Source: Solibacillus sp. FSL H8-0538 (lineage in GTDB: Bacteria > Bacillota > Bacilli > Bacillales_A > Planococcaceae). Taken from it: a stretch of DNA of 64,000 nt. The DNA lies in assembly GCF_038003525.1 (NCBI RefSeq), contig NZ_JBBOPI010000001.1, positions 3,440,001-3,504,000 on the forward strand, read 5' to 3'. Each line of letters opens with the position of its first letter. Position 1 is the first letter of the stretch. Shown piece after piece: positions 8,168-17,039 of this stretch. The notes beneath the pieces were generated by a model. The model did not search any database. It was not told the origin of the DNA and was given only the letters and a program-made list of their open reading frames with translations. A program made the translations under genes and the position numbers.

Positions 8168-9637
8168 TTATTCACGTTCATACCAGTGATAAATTTCTTC
8201 AATTTGCTGTTGCTCCATATGATACGCCTTCGCTGCAGCACCGTTCATACCTGACATAACAACAATGCGCGCAGAGGCTACCTTCTTACGCTTTTGGAAA
8301 TAGCTTTGACTGCTTTGCACAACTTGAATTCGTTTTTTCTCTGCAAAGAATGTGACGCGACTAATTCCTCGTGACACAATCGTTAGCTGTTGATCGGCAA
8401 TCGTAAAACCCGCCGTCTTATGCCGCCAAATGCCAAGTACAATGACCGGTACGATTAATAATAGCGACAACAAGCCGTACGGGAAAAAGAAATACGACAA
8501 TACCACCATTAAAGGTACTACCCAAATGAAATCAATTCGGTAAAAAAACTTCCTTGCTCTATTAGGCGAAGACACTTCAGGTGTGTAGTTAAAGTTTAAC
8601 TGTGGAAACAGCTCATTTAGCGGGTTTAGCGCAGCTTTTTTTGAAATAAGCGGAAACAGTACAATTTTCTTATCCTTATCCCCACTAAATCCTCCACCAG
8701 CACTTTCAACTACTACAGCCGCCAATCCTAGCATTTGGCGAAACGGATTTTCAACGATTTTAATGGCCTGCACACGGTTAAGCGGAATCGTAATTCGCTT
8801 CTTTTCTAATAATCCACGCGTAATAACTAACCGTTCGCTTTCCTCGGTCACAGTAAAATTATAGTAGCTAAGGAATGTCATAATGACAGATACTACCCAA
8901 GCCAAAATTAAAGAAATTACTACTAAAATTGTGATAATAAGAAAGCTATACTTCATTAAGTATGATAATTCTTTAAAAATCATTTCAAACGGAATCAAAT
9001 CCGCAAATTGTGATACTGCAGCAATAATCCCTGCTAGCACTACACCTATTCCACTTGAAGTCGTTGCTAGTAATAACAACTCCCCTGTTGCCATCTTATG
9101 CAACACTTTTACTGGGGGCTGAAGGATTTCTTCGACTACTGCCGCATCTCCCGTCGTTATTTGCTTCGCTTTCTTCATCTCACGTTCAATTTGCTCTGCT
9201 GCCTGCCTTGTAACAGCTGTTAATTCTGCTTCAGGCTTGCCATTTTTGCTTCCAGCCGTTTCAACCATTACTTGCACAAGTCCAAAAAGCCGGTGAAAAA
9301 TACCTTCTTTATAATTTAAACTTTGGATTCGATCGAATGGAATATACCGCTTTTTTTTCACAAATAGCCCGTATTCGACACGCAGTTCACTATCCTCAAA
9401 CCAATAGGTAAACGTCCACCATTTTACAATACCATTAAACAAGGAATAGATAACAAATACAAATAAAAACAATAGCGGAATCATCTCACCGATAAAGTTT
9501 TCATCGCGGTAATCAAAATTAAAATTAAAGCCATTTGCAACAATTAGTATGGCAATCGGAATTAGCAGTTCCTTAAAAGCTTTAAGAAAATTAATAACTG
9601 TAGTGATTGGGTGAAGTTTGTATTTTTCATTAGACAT
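8168..9637 (-). CDS. ydbT: YdbT-like bacterial PH-domain membrane protein
   Basis: This 489-residue membrane protein has repeated bPH_2 (DUF304) domains. RYIPFDRIQSLNYKEGIFHR, ITIPLNRVQAIKIVENPFRQ and FFAEKKRIQVVQSSQSYFQK mark three copies of the same signature, at about 95, 290 and 430. Transmembrane pairs separate them. It overlaps ydbS by 8 nt, so the two are translationally coupled and probably form one complex. In B. subtilis YdbS-YdbT has been linked to resistance to a co-produced bacteriocin; whether that holds here is unknown. Confidence 0.9.
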   Translation of the reverse strand: MSNEKYKLHPITTVINFLKAFKELLIPIAILIVANGFNFNFDYRDENFIGEMIPLLFLFVFVIYSLFNGIVKWWTFTYWFEDSELRVEYGLFVKKKRYIPFDRIQSLNYKEGIFHRLFGLVQVMVETAGSKNGKPEAELTAVTRQAAEQIEREMKKAKQITTGDAAVVEEILQPPVKVLHKMATGELLLLATTSSGIGVVLAGIIAAVSQFADLIPFEMIFKELSYLMKYSFLIITILVVISLILAWVVSVIMTFLSYYNFTVTEESERLVITRGLLEKKRITIPLNRVQAIKIVENPFRQMLGLAAVVVESAGGGFSGDKDKKIVLFPLISKKAALNPLNELFPQLNFNYTPEVSSPNRARKFFYRIDFIWVVPLMVVLSYFFFPYGLLSLLLIVPVIVLGIWRHKTAGFTIADQQLTIVSRGISRVTFFAEKKRIQVVQSSQSYFQKRKKVASARIVVMSGMNGAAAKAYHMEQQQIEEIYHWYERE

Positions 9638-10109
9638 CTTCTTCCGCCACCCTTGCTAATTCAGAAATTTTTGTACGAAGCTGATCTGCATCTGCCGTCA
9701 AAAGCATCGGAATCGTGTGAACCGTTGCTGCCGAGGATATGGAAATGTTCGCCAAGTCATATTTCTTTAAGATTGGTCCCTGTTCCGTATCGACATGCTG
9801 TACACGCACCATAGGAATGAGTGTACGAGTGACGACAAATAAACCACTTTGAATTTCGATTTCTTGTTCTCGCACTTCATAACGCCAAACTTTCCAACGT
9901 ACATTGGGGAATACAATAACCATTAAAATGCCTACCACTAGTACTAGCACACTAGCAATGAAGCTAATATACTCTGGCCATTCAAATTTATACGTCAGAA
10001 AAATAACAACCCCAGCAATAATTGCTAATATTATAGTTTGAAATACACCATATAAACGCCAGACAGTCCGCGCTTTTGGAGGGATTTGATAAATCGGTTG
10101 TGCTCTCAC
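9630..10109 (-). CDS. ydbS: YdbS-like bacterial PH-domain membrane protein
   Basis: A protein of about 159 residues with two transmembrane segments near the N-terminus followed by one bPH_2 domain (RTLIPMVRVQHVDTEQGPIL, about 115-134). It is paired with ydbT, which it overlaps by 8 nt. GTG at 10109 is chosen because AGGTGG lies 5 nt upstream; the reading frame extends to a GTG at 10118 that falls inside that ribosome-binding site. Confidence 0.88.
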   Translation of the reverse strand: MRAQPIYQIPPKARTVWRLYGVFQTIILAIIAGVVIFLTYKFEWPEYISFIASVLVLVVGILMVIVFPNVRWKVWRYEVREQEIEIQSGLFVVTRTLIPMVRVQHVDTEQGPILKKYDLANISISSAATVHTIPMLLTADADQLRTKISELARVAEEDV

Positions 10110-10172
10110 TACTTCCACCTCGTTTCTTTATTAGTTTATACGTTCAATACTGTAAATTGTTTCAAATTATTT

Positions 10173-10286
10173 GAGAAGTGCATTCGCGCCCTTTTGCACG
10201 CGACAAGCGCTGGAGAGTTCGAAGCAAAGGCCCTTATCACCCGAGGACCGACCGCTACCTTTAGAGGCTGGCGCTTTCGCCTAGAC
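10173..10286 (+). repeat. Family B element, copy 1
   Basis: This GC-richer block opens with AGTGCATTCGCGCCC and closes with GGCGCTTTCGCCTAGAC. It aligns well with the copy at 60546, sharing TTTGCACGCG, CACCCGAGG-like and CGACCGC-like blocks. It is followed by an A-like second hairpin and a terminator. Confidence 0.75.
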
Positions 10287-10325
10287 GTAGCATTTACTTA
10301 TTTGAATGTTATCCAATGTTACCCA

Positions 10326-10362
10326 CATGGCGAAATTTTATTATTTCCTTAACCATAAAAAA
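10326..10362 (+). repeat. Variant of family A second hairpin (GGCGAAATTTTATTATTTCC type)
   Basis: This short hairpin segment ends in CCTTAACCATAAAAAA and is shared with 48570 and 56236. At 10 kb and 48 kb it sits between a family B copy and a terminator, where family A sits at 60 kb. Confidence 0.6.
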
Positions 10363-10402
10363 GCTGCATAACAAGACGATTGCTCATCTTGCCATACAGC
10401 TT
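10356..10402 (-). terminator. Intrinsic terminator of cshA
   Basis: A long stem (AAGCTGxATxxCAAGATGA and its partner) with a T-run on the minus strand. It lies about 95 nt past the cshA stop codon, with a family A element in between. Confidence 0.75.
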
Positions 10403-10488
10403 AGAAAGACACAACTCGCCCAAAACAGGGCGAGTTAATGTTCTTACTTATGTGGATGGGAAAGGTATACTTTCTTTTCCACTAAAAA
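10401..10488 (+). repeat. Family A element between cshA stop and its terminator
   Basis: A clear copy: TTAGAAAGACAC, hairpin 1 ACTCGCCC / GGGCGAGT, hairpin 2, then CCACTAAAAA. It is inverted relative to cshA, so it would be transcribed as the reverse complement in the cshA 3' UTR. Confidence 0.85.
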
Positions 10489-10495
10489 TTTTTAA

Positions 10496-12040
10496 TTAGT
10501 CTTCGCGACGTTGACGACGAGGAGCTCCGCCTTCACGGTTTCCGCCTTCACGACGGCCACCTTCACGACGAGTACCACCGCCAGCAGAACGACCACCACG
10601 GTCTCCACCACGGTTACGATCGCCACCGCGACCACCGCCGCTTGGACGACCACCACGACCACGATCTCCGCTACGGCTACGGCCACCGCCGCCACCGCCA
10701 CCTGAACGTTCGCGACGCATTGGTAATGGACGCTCTTCAGTAATTGAGATAGGTGTTGCATCAGGTTCTTTAGTTATAGACTTAAGTGCCGCTGCAACTA
10801 AATCAATTGCATCATTACTTTGTAATAGTTGAGCCGCAAATTCACGGTATTCACCTAGGTTGTTATTTTGAACCATTTCTACTAAAGCTCTCATTGATGC
10901 TTCTTGTTGTCCAGCTAACGCTTCTTCTGAGCTTGGTGGACGTAAAGGAGTCATACGCTTTTTAGTAGTTTCTTCAACGATACGTAAGTAACCCATTTCA
11001 CGTGGAGTTACAAAAGTAACTGCTGTACCAGACTTACCAGCACGACCAGTACGGCCGATACGGTGAACGTAAGATTCTGGATCTTGTGGAATATCAAAGT
11101 TGTAAACATGTGTTACACCTGAAATATCAAGACCACGTGCAGCAACGTCAGTAGCGATTAAGATATCAATTTTACCTTCTTTAAATTGACGTAAAACTGA
11201 AATACGTTTCGCTTGGCTTAAATCACCGTGAATACCTTCTGCGATAAATCCACGTAATCCTAATGCTTGCGATAACTCATCAACACGGCGTTTCGTACGA
11301 CCAAAGATAATCGAAAGTTCCGGTTTTTGAACATCTAATAAACGAGATAATGCGTCAAACTTCTCACGTTCTGTCGCTTTCACGAAGAATTGTTCGATGT
11401 TGTCAACTGTTAATTCTTTTGCTTTAATTTTTACGATTTCAGGGTTTTTCATGAATGTCTCTGCAATTTTACGGATTGCTGGAGGCATAGTAGCTGAGAA
11501 TAGTAAAGTTTGGCGATCAGATGGCACGCTTTCTAAAATCATGTTGATGTCATCGATGAAGCCCATGTTTAACATTTCATCCGCTTCGTCTAATACTAAA
11601 GTTTGAACTTCGTCTAATTTAAGTGTGCGGCGGTTGATATGGTCTTGGATACGTCCAGGAGTACCAACGATAATTTGTGGTTTGTTTTTAAGTGCACGTA
11701 TTTGACGGCTAATTTCTTGACCACCGTATACTGATAGTAATTTAACGCGTTTGTCATAACCTAGCTTGTAAAGTTCTTCTGAAACTTGGATTGCTAACTC
11801 ACGAGTTGGTGCAATTACTAATGCTTGAATGTTAGGGTTTTTAGGATCGATTTTCTCAATTAGAGGAATACCGAACGCAGCTGTTTTACCAGTACCAGTT
11901 TGTGCTTGGCCTAATACATCGCGGCCTTCCATAGCAAACTTAATAGTACCTTCTTGAATTGGTGTTGCTTCTTCAAATCCCATACGTTGTACTGAACGTA
12001 ATGTAGATTCGCTAATATTTAATTCTGAAAAATTTGTCAA
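10496..12040 (-). CDS. cshA: CshA, DEAD-box RNA helicase
   Basis: This 514-residue DEAD-box helicase has a Q motif (FEEATPIQ), Walker [26 protein letters not shown] and [10 protein letters not shown]. Residues about 445-514 form an RGG/RG-rich tail that is disordered and RNA-binding in character. CshA is the main degradosome-associated and cold-shock helicase of Firmicutes. TTG at 12040 is preferred because AAGGAGA is 9-10 nt upstream; a TTG at 12049 would touch that site. It has a long 5' leader. The tail's repetitive DNA also creates spurious open frames in other phases. Confidence 0.95.
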   Translation of the reverse strand: MTNFSELNISESTLRSVQRMGFEEATPIQEGTIKFAMEGRDVLGQAQTGTGKTAAFGIPLIEKIDPKNPNIQALVIAPTRELAIQVSEELYKLGYDKRVKLLSVYGGQEISRQIRALKNKPQIIVGTPGRIQDHINRRTLKLDEVQTLVLDEADEMLNMGFIDDINMILESVPSDRQTLLFSATMPPAIRKIAETFMKNPEIVKIKAKELTVDNIEQFFVKATEREKFDALSRLLDVQKPELSIIFGRTKRRVDELSQALGLRGFIAEGIHGDLSQAKRISVLRQFKEGKIDILIATDVAARGLDISGVTHVYNFDIPQDPESYVHRIGRTGRAGKSGTAVTFVTPREMGYLRIVEETTKKRMTPLRPPSSEEALAGQQEASMRALVEMVQNNNLGEYREFAAQLLQSNDAIDLVAAALKSITKEPDATPISITEERPLPMRRERSGGGGGGGRSRSGDRGRGGRPSGGGRGGDRNRGGDRGGRSAGGGTRREGGRREGGNREGGAPRRQRRED

Positions 12041-12270
12041 ACTCTTCAATCTCCTTTTTCCTTATAGGTTGACAAATGGTTACATTTTCAGATGACATGT
12101 CGGCAAATTGGAGCCTGTATATGGAACGTTTCCGTTACTTAAAAAATTCTCTCTGTGTCTAGCAGAGCTCTCTTATATGAAAAGGAAAGCCCGGTCATTG
12201 CCGAGCGGTTCAATTCTATACTTCTAATTGTTTTCCGTAAATAAAAAATAGAATAAAACCGTTAAGTTCA
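12041..12270 (-). promoter_or_regulatory. Long structured 5' leader of cshA with possible attenuator
   Basis: About 230 nt separate the cshA start from the upstream terminator. On the minus strand the leader contains CCGGTCATTGCCG and, at 12141-12167, a CTCTG / CAGAG hairpin followed by AGAATTTTTT, which looks like a weak intrinsic terminator. Long leaders are common for cold-shock helicases. Regulation by this structure is inference. Confidence 0.4.
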
Positions 12271-12305
12271 AAAAAAAGCACTCTTCAACAATTAAATGAA
12301 GAGCC
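12270..12305 (-). terminator. Intrinsic terminator of the esterase gene
   Basis: A 7-bp stem (CTCTTCA / TGAAGAG, extended by GC pairs) with a run of eight Ts on the minus strand. Confidence 0.8.
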
Positions 12306-12397
12306 TTCGCACAAAATGTATCCATTGCTTTACATAGTCTATCATGGGTTGTGACGGTATGCAACGATAATGCTTGTATCTAAATAATCTGACTTTT

Positions 12398-13090
12398 CTA
12401 GACCTTGCACAAAAACTTCATCACCTCACTAAACCAGCTATCACAATCTTCACTATAGCAGATATGATGTTTTCCACCCGTTGATAAATAAACATACTTC
12501 TCCGCAGAAGAGATATGCTCCATTAAATAGTGCGCTGTTGCCTTTGGGACAATACCGTCTAGTTCGCCTTGCACAATATAAACGGGGATCTTAATATGCG
12601 AAATGTACGGCTCCACTAAGCGAACAATTTTCATAAATTCAACTGTAGCACTAAACGGAACATGCTTTAGTTTAAACGCATAACGTTGAAATAATACATT
12701 GTTTTTCAACGACCCATGTATTGCATCATCTGCTACATCACGTAAATCACGAACAAGCTGTGATGGACTAACATATTTTGCTGCCGCACTAAGCAGTACA
12801 AGCTTTTTCACCTTGTACCGTTTAGCTAGATATAGCGCAATCATGCCGCCCATCGAAAAGCCAACAATAATTATTTCATCCACCTGTTTTGCTAAACTGC
12901 GATACGCAATCTCTGCTGTCATGAGCCAATCTGTTGCTTTATAGCCCTTCAACGATAAAGCCTCTCCGTGCCCAGGCAAAGTTGGCATGTCTATTACCCA
13001 GTCTGTTCGTGCTGCTATATAATCGGCAAATGGTTGTATTTCATATGTACCGCCAGAAAATCCATGAATCATCAATACACCTATTGTCAT
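12398..13090 (-). CDS. Alpha/beta-hydrolase, carboxylesterase (YvaK/Est30-like)
   Basis: A 230-residue alpha/beta-hydrolase with an oxyanion region MIHGFSGGTYE at the N-terminus, nucleophile elbow GFSMGG (about 97-102), acid in QGELDGIVP (about 188) and His in GGKHHICYSEDCDSW (about 210). This matches the small monoacylglycerol/carboxylesterase group (Est30, YvaK). The natural substrate is unknown. The start follows CCGGAGG. It sits between murF and cshA and has its own terminator. Confidence 0.88.
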   Translation of the reverse strand: MTIGVLMIHGFSGGTYEIQPFADYIAARTDWVIDMPTLPGHGEALSLKGYKATDWLMTAEIAYRSLAKQVDEIIIVGFSMGGMIALYLAKRYKVKKLVLLSAAAKYVSPSQLVRDLRDVADDAIHGSLKNNVLFQRYAFKLKHVPFSATVEFMKIVRLVEPYISHIKIPVYIVQGELDGIVPKATAHYLMEHISSAEKYVYLSTGGKHHICYSEDCDSWFSEVMKFLCKV

Positions 13091-13137
13091 AAGTTGCCTC
13101 CGGAATAGTCGTTTCTTTTATATTAACTCGTCGGGTG

Positions 13138-13177
13138 AAAAAGAAAACCTTTCAGCAAAAATTGCCAAAAGGTTTTC
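13138..13177 (-). terminator. Intrinsic terminator of ddl-murF
   Basis: AAAACCTTTT and GAAAGGTTTT form the stem, followed by CTTTTT on the minus strand. Confidence 0.75.
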
Positions 13178-13221
13178 ACATTTACAAAATTATTTTTACA
13201 TATTTTTTTGTGGATATAAAT

Positions 13222-14601
13222 TCATTCAAACCCTCTACTGAATGAGTTTAAAATTGTTTCTAACCTCATGCCACGAGAGCCCTTAAGTAAAATTATAGAT
13301 TGATCTGTAGCATACTGCTGAATGTATTGGATAATAGGAGCATAATCTGCTTCTGAATAAATGAGTCGATCTGCCTCAAAACTCCTTTGCAACTTGTCAT
13401 ATAGCCACTTCATACGTGGACCATATAAACAAACACGAGCGATTTCCTCAGCATGAATGTAGTCTGCAGTCTGTTCATGGAACTGCTGCTCATTCTCACC
13501 TAATTCCAACATATCTCCCAGCACAAGCCATTTGTCATCACGCATCTTTGTTGATGTAACGAACTGAATAGCCGCGTTCATAGATGTTGGTGCTGCATTG
13601 TAAGCATCATTAATAAATAATGCCCCGTTGCTGCCGTTTACAAGCTGCATGCGCATATCCGTCAGCGTTACTTGTTGCAGAGCTGCACGAATTTGTTCAT
13701 CAGTAAGACCCATCGCTTTACTTACAAGCATTGCATTTAGCGTATTTTTCACTTGGTGCTTTCCTAAGACAGAGATGAAAAATTCGCCCTCCATTATCCC
13801 TTTGACTTGGAAACGGCTACCGGATTCAATCGTTTCAATATCGTATGCCATTAAATCATTGTACTCACCAAAGCCAAATGATTTAGTTTTAGAATACTCA
13901 TCTTCCGCTACTAAATGTTGTAGTAACGGCTCATCCCCATCAAAGAACAGTACACCCTCTTCAAGTAAACCTTTAACAATTTCATATTTCGCCCGTGCAA
14001 TACCTTCGCGTGAGCCTAGGTCCTGCATGTGCGCCTCACCAATATTTGTAATAACCGCTAAATGCGGTCGTGCTATGCGCGTTAAAAATTCGATTTCCCC
14101 GAAGCCGCTCATACCCATTTCAAGAACAGATACTTCTGTATCCTCGTCTAATTGTAATATCGTTATTGGCAATCCGAGCTGGTTGTTAAAGTTACCAATC
14201 GTTTTTTGCACTTTAAAATACGGTGCCAGTGCGCCTGCTAAAATATCTTTTGACGAGGTTTTCCCGTTTGATCCAGTAATACCAATAAACGTCGCTTGAT
14301 GCTCGCTCCGGTATGCAATCGCCATTTGTTGAAGTGCTTGTTCTGGATCCTCGACAAAAATAAGAGGGCAATTGGCGGGTGGGTTGGGTTCATCCTGCAT
14401 CCATAAAGATGCTGCTGCTCCTTTTTCAAAAGCTTGCTCGACAAATTTATGGCCATTGACCGCCTCGCCGCGAAATGGTATGAAAAGGTCCCCTTCTTTA
14501 ATTGTTCGTGTATCAATAGAAATGCCACTTACGAAGGTCTCTTCAAATTGCTGGTTTTGAATGTTTAACCACGCCGCAATTTGTTTTAAATTCTTTTTCA
14601 A
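13222..14601 (-). CDS. murF: MurF, UDP-MurNAc-tripeptide:D-Ala-D-Ala ligase
   Basis: MurF adds the D-Ala-D-Ala dipeptide to UDP-MurNAc-tripeptide in the cytoplasm. The about 459-residue protein has the Mur ligase ATP loop GITGSNGKTSSKD (about 106-118), NIGEAHMQDLGS, and the C-terminal DAYNAAPTSM and GDMLELGE. TTG at 14601 gives MKKNLKQIAAWLN, the usual family N-terminus; an in-frame TTG at 14616 overlaps the ddl stop codon. Either way it is coupled to ddl, whose product it uses. Confidence 0.95.
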   Translation of the reverse strand: MKKNLKQIAAWLNIQNQQFEETFVSGISIDTRTIKEGDLFIPFRGEAVNGHKFVEQAFEKGAAASLWMQDEPNPPANCPLIFVEDPEQALQQMAIAYRSEHQATFIGITGSNGKTSSKDILAGALAPYFKVQKTIGNFNNQLGLPITILQLDEDTEVSVLEMGMSGFGEIEFLTRIARPHLAVITNIGEAHMQDLGSREGIARAKYEIVKGLLEEGVLFFDGDEPLLQHLVAEDEYSKTKSFGFGEYNDLMAYDIETIESGSRFQVKGIMEGEFFISVLGKHQVKNTLNAMLVSKAMGLTDEQIRAALQQVTLTDMRMQLVNGSNGALFINDAYNAAPTSMNAAIQFVTSTKMRDDKWLVLGDMLELGENEQQFHEQTADYIHAEEIARVCLYGPRMKWLYDKLQRSFEADRLIYSEADYAPIIQYIQQYATDQSIILLKGSRGMRLETILNSFSRGFE

Positions 14602-14612
14602 TTTTATCCCAC

Positions 14613-15686
14613 TCAATCTTTATTGTATTGAAGTTGTTGTTTTTCTGCGTGACGCTCAGTCGCAAGAGCAATTAATCGATCAATTAATGCTGGATAGCTC
14701 ACACCTGTATGCTGCCATAATAGTGGATACATACTAACTGGTGTAAAACCAGGCATTGTATTTACTTCATTGATGTAAACTTCATTATTTTCTGTAACAA
14801 AAAAGTCCGAACGCACTAGGCCGGCACCGTCTAAAATTTTAAACGCTTTAACTGCCATTTCCGCCATTTCCATTTCTACATCCTTTGAAATGTCAGCTGG
14901 AATAATTAGCGCTGTTGAGCCGTCCTTGTATTTTGAATCGTAATCGTAAAAGTCTGTTACCGGCTTAATTTCTCCAGCAACCGAAACTTTCGGTTCATCA
15001 TTTCCAAGTACACCCATTTCAATTTCTCGTGCGACAACCCCTTGTTCGACAATGATTTTTCGGTCATATCGAAGTGCAAATTTTACCGCCGCAACAAGCT
15101 CTTCTGTGTCTGATGCTTTGCTAATTCCTACACTTGAACCTAAGTTTGCAGGTTTGACGAACATCGGCCAACCTAGCTCCCTTTCACATTTAGCGACAAT
15201 TGATGATAAATTAAGTTCCCATTCACTACGAATGAAATGTACATAGGGAACTTGCTTTAAACCCGCAATTTCAAATAATTGCTTCATCACAACTTTATCC
15301 ATTCCTGCAGCCGATCCTAATACACCATTTCCTACATACGGAACATTTAATACGTCAAGCAACCCTTGCACTGTACCATCTTCACCATTTGTTCCGTGAA
15401 GTAAAGGGAAAACAACATCAAATTGTAGTTTTGTGTGTGCTTCGATAAATTGCATAATATTATTTAATGAGCTCGTTTCGATCGGCTCAAATTGTAATTG
15501 TTCAACGGTTTGTGCCGGTTCTGTTAATTGAGGTCCTACACGCCATTCTCCATCCAATGTAATAAAAATCGGATGTACTTCATACACATCAAAATTCAAA
15601 GCTTGCGTTACTGCTCGCGCTGTTAACAGCGATACTTCATGCTCCGCAGACTTTCCTCCATATAATAAACCGATTCTTTTTTTCAT
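14613..15686 (-). CDS. ddl: D-alanine--D-alanine ligase
   Basis: ATP-grasp ligase of 357 residues making D-Ala-D-Ala from the product of Alr. GGKSAEHEVSL (about 10-20), LHGTNGEDGTVQGLLD (about 99-114), GSSVGISK and INEVNTMPGFTPVSMYP (about 312-328) are visible. The ATP- and Mg-binding residues are all present. The ATG follows TGGAGGTC. It is the first gene of the ddl-murF pair. Confidence 0.96.
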   Translation of the reverse strand: MKKRIGLLYGGKSAEHEVSLLTARAVTQALNFDVYEVHPIFITLDGEWRVGPQLTEPAQTVEQLQFEPIETSSLNNIMQFIEAHTKLQFDVVFPLLHGTNGEDGTVQGLLDVLNVPYVGNGVLGSAAGMDKVVMKQLFEIAGLKQVPYVHFIRSEWELNLSSIVAKCERELGWPMFVKPANLGSSVGISKASDTEELVAAVKFALRYDRKIIVEQGVVAREIEMGVLGNDEPKVSVAGEIKPVTDFYDYDSKYKDGSTALIIPADISKDVEMEMAEMAVKAFKILDGAGLVRSDFFVTENNEVYINEVNTMPGFTPVSMYPLLWQHTGVSYPALIDRLIALATERHAEKQQLQYNKD

Positions 15687-15730
15687 TACTTTGACCTCCA
15701 GTTATTGAGTATTTCTAGTTTATCACGAAT

Positions 15731-15906
15731 TAGAAAAGCACTAAAGCGATCGATTATCCCCGACAAGCATTGGACGAAAAAAAGCCACGTCCTGCAGTAT
15801 ATTCGTTATTAACCAGTCCTTGTGCGTAGAGGTTCCTGACGAGTAGGCTGGCACACGCGAGGAGGAACATACTGCGACCTCAAGGGGAAGATGCTTTAGC
15901 CTAGAC
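15731..15906 (+). repeat. Family B element, copy 2 (long form)
   Basis: The element begins TAGAAAAGCACTAAAGCG and ends GATGCTTTAGCCTAGAC, so its ends form an imperfect inverted repeat. It contains CCCCGACAAGC, shared with other B copies, and an inner stem GAGGTTCCT / AGGAGGAAC. A terminator follows about 70 nt later. Confidence 0.65.
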
Positions 15907-15973
15907 ACATCGAAAAAGATGCACTCTTCTCTTTCAAAAAAAACGTAAAGATAAAACTTCTTACATATCGTAA

Positions 15974-16020
15974 ATAAAACACTCACCGCTCCCGGAATTT
16001 CCCCAGTGCTGTGAGTGTTA
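15974..16020 (-). terminator. Intrinsic terminator of the hypothetical gene at 16 kb
   Basis: A 9-bp stem (AACACTCAC / GTGAGTGTT) with a long loop and TTTTATTT on the minus strand. Confidence 0.7.
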
Positions 16021-16776
16021 GCTAATTTGTATAAATTCATCATAGCCTAGCTTTAAAATTTCGGTTAAATCATCCCATACTTCATCCGGATAATCGTAAT
16101 AAGCAAGCGTGCGAATTTCGATACCATAATGCGAGCTCGGTTTATCCAATTTATATAAGGATAATAATGCCCCCTCCTTCGCATATGAGCGAAATGCCTT
16201 TAGCATTGATGGATCAATGGTTGGTGACTCATCCTTTAACTTACGGCGCCAAAAACTACCTGTTCCTTCTTTTTCCTTAATCATTCGATTAAATAAATTA
16301 GCAACGAGCAGTTCTGAATCCCCAATAAAACGGAAATAAATCTTGGTCATTTTATCAATGCTTGATGAATAATAAATATATCGATTTTGAAGCTTTGCAA
16401 AAAATGGTGACGCTAATGGCTCACGCTTATGTCGGAAATAAAGCAACTCCGCTTGTTCCAGGGGCGTTAACGCATTCACATTTTTTTCTGTAGTAAAATC
16501 AACCCAACATAAATCAGCCGCAACATCGGTTTCTTTTTTTATAAAGTTTGGAATCTCCTCGCTACTAACAAAGTCCAATTGGGTATGCATATTAAAAGAG
16601 CCATCCTCGTATGTGTGCTTTAAAAGTAAGGCGTTTTTCAACGGATCAATTGATGTCATAAATTGTTTTAGTGACAGACCGCTATAAACAACGAAATGAT
16701 CGACATCGTTCATATGTACATATAAATGATGCATAAAGTCTTCTGCCGACTTCATTTTTTTCGCCACAACATACAC
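16018..16776 (-). CDS. Conserved hypothetical protein, family not recognised
   Basis: A protein of about 250 residues with no signal peptide and no transmembrane segment. It is rich in aromatic and charged residues (YFRHKREPLASPFFAKLQNR, SHYGIEIRTLAYYDYPDEVW). I see no catalytic motif. The coding quality looks real: no antisense competitor, a terminator follows, and GGGAG precedes the start. GTG at 16776 opens the frame, but GTG 16767 has better ribosome-binding-site spacing, and ATG 16755 is another option. It is divergent from rodA; its function is unknown. Confidence 0.75.
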   Translation of the reverse strand: MYVVAKKMKSAEDFMHHLYVHMNDVDHFVVYSGLSLKQFMTSIDPLKNALLLKHTYEDGSFNMHTQLDFVSSEEIPNFIKKETDVAADLCWVDFTTEKNVNALTPLEQAELLYFRHKREPLASPFFAKLQNRYIYYSSSIDKMTKIYFRFIGDSELLVANLFNRMIKEKEGTGSFWRRKLKDESPTIDPSMLKAFRSYAKEGALLSLYKLDKPSSHYGIEIRTLAYYDYPDEVWDDLTEILKLGYDEFIQIS

Positions 16777-17039
16777 GCTCCCTTAAAGATAAATAATATG
16801 ATTATTATATGATGAATTGTTGTAATTTGAAACATTTTCTCACCGAGTTCGTCACATCTTTTAACTTCAGTCATTTACAGTTTTTTTCGGGATAATATGA
16901 TAAAGTTAAACATGCTAAAATAAACATGTTTAATTAAGAAAGATAAGCTAAAATAACCACTCCGTGTAGTAACGGCTCTTTATCCGACTTTGTGTCGGCA
17001 CTCAGATTCAAATCTTTAAATAACAGTAAGGTGGAATTC

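Noticed and set aside
10492-10761. Open frames with Val/Ala or Thr repeats on both strands over the end of cshA
   Set aside because: They are out-of-frame readings of the RGG-rich tail of CshA.
13628-14299. A 223-codon plus-strand frame
   Set aside because: It lies entirely antisense to murF, has no ribosome-binding site and no recognisable motif.
15741-16043. A 100-codon minus-strand frame between ddl and the 16-kb hypothetical gene
   Set aside because: It reads through a family B repeat and a terminator, and has no ribosome-binding site.
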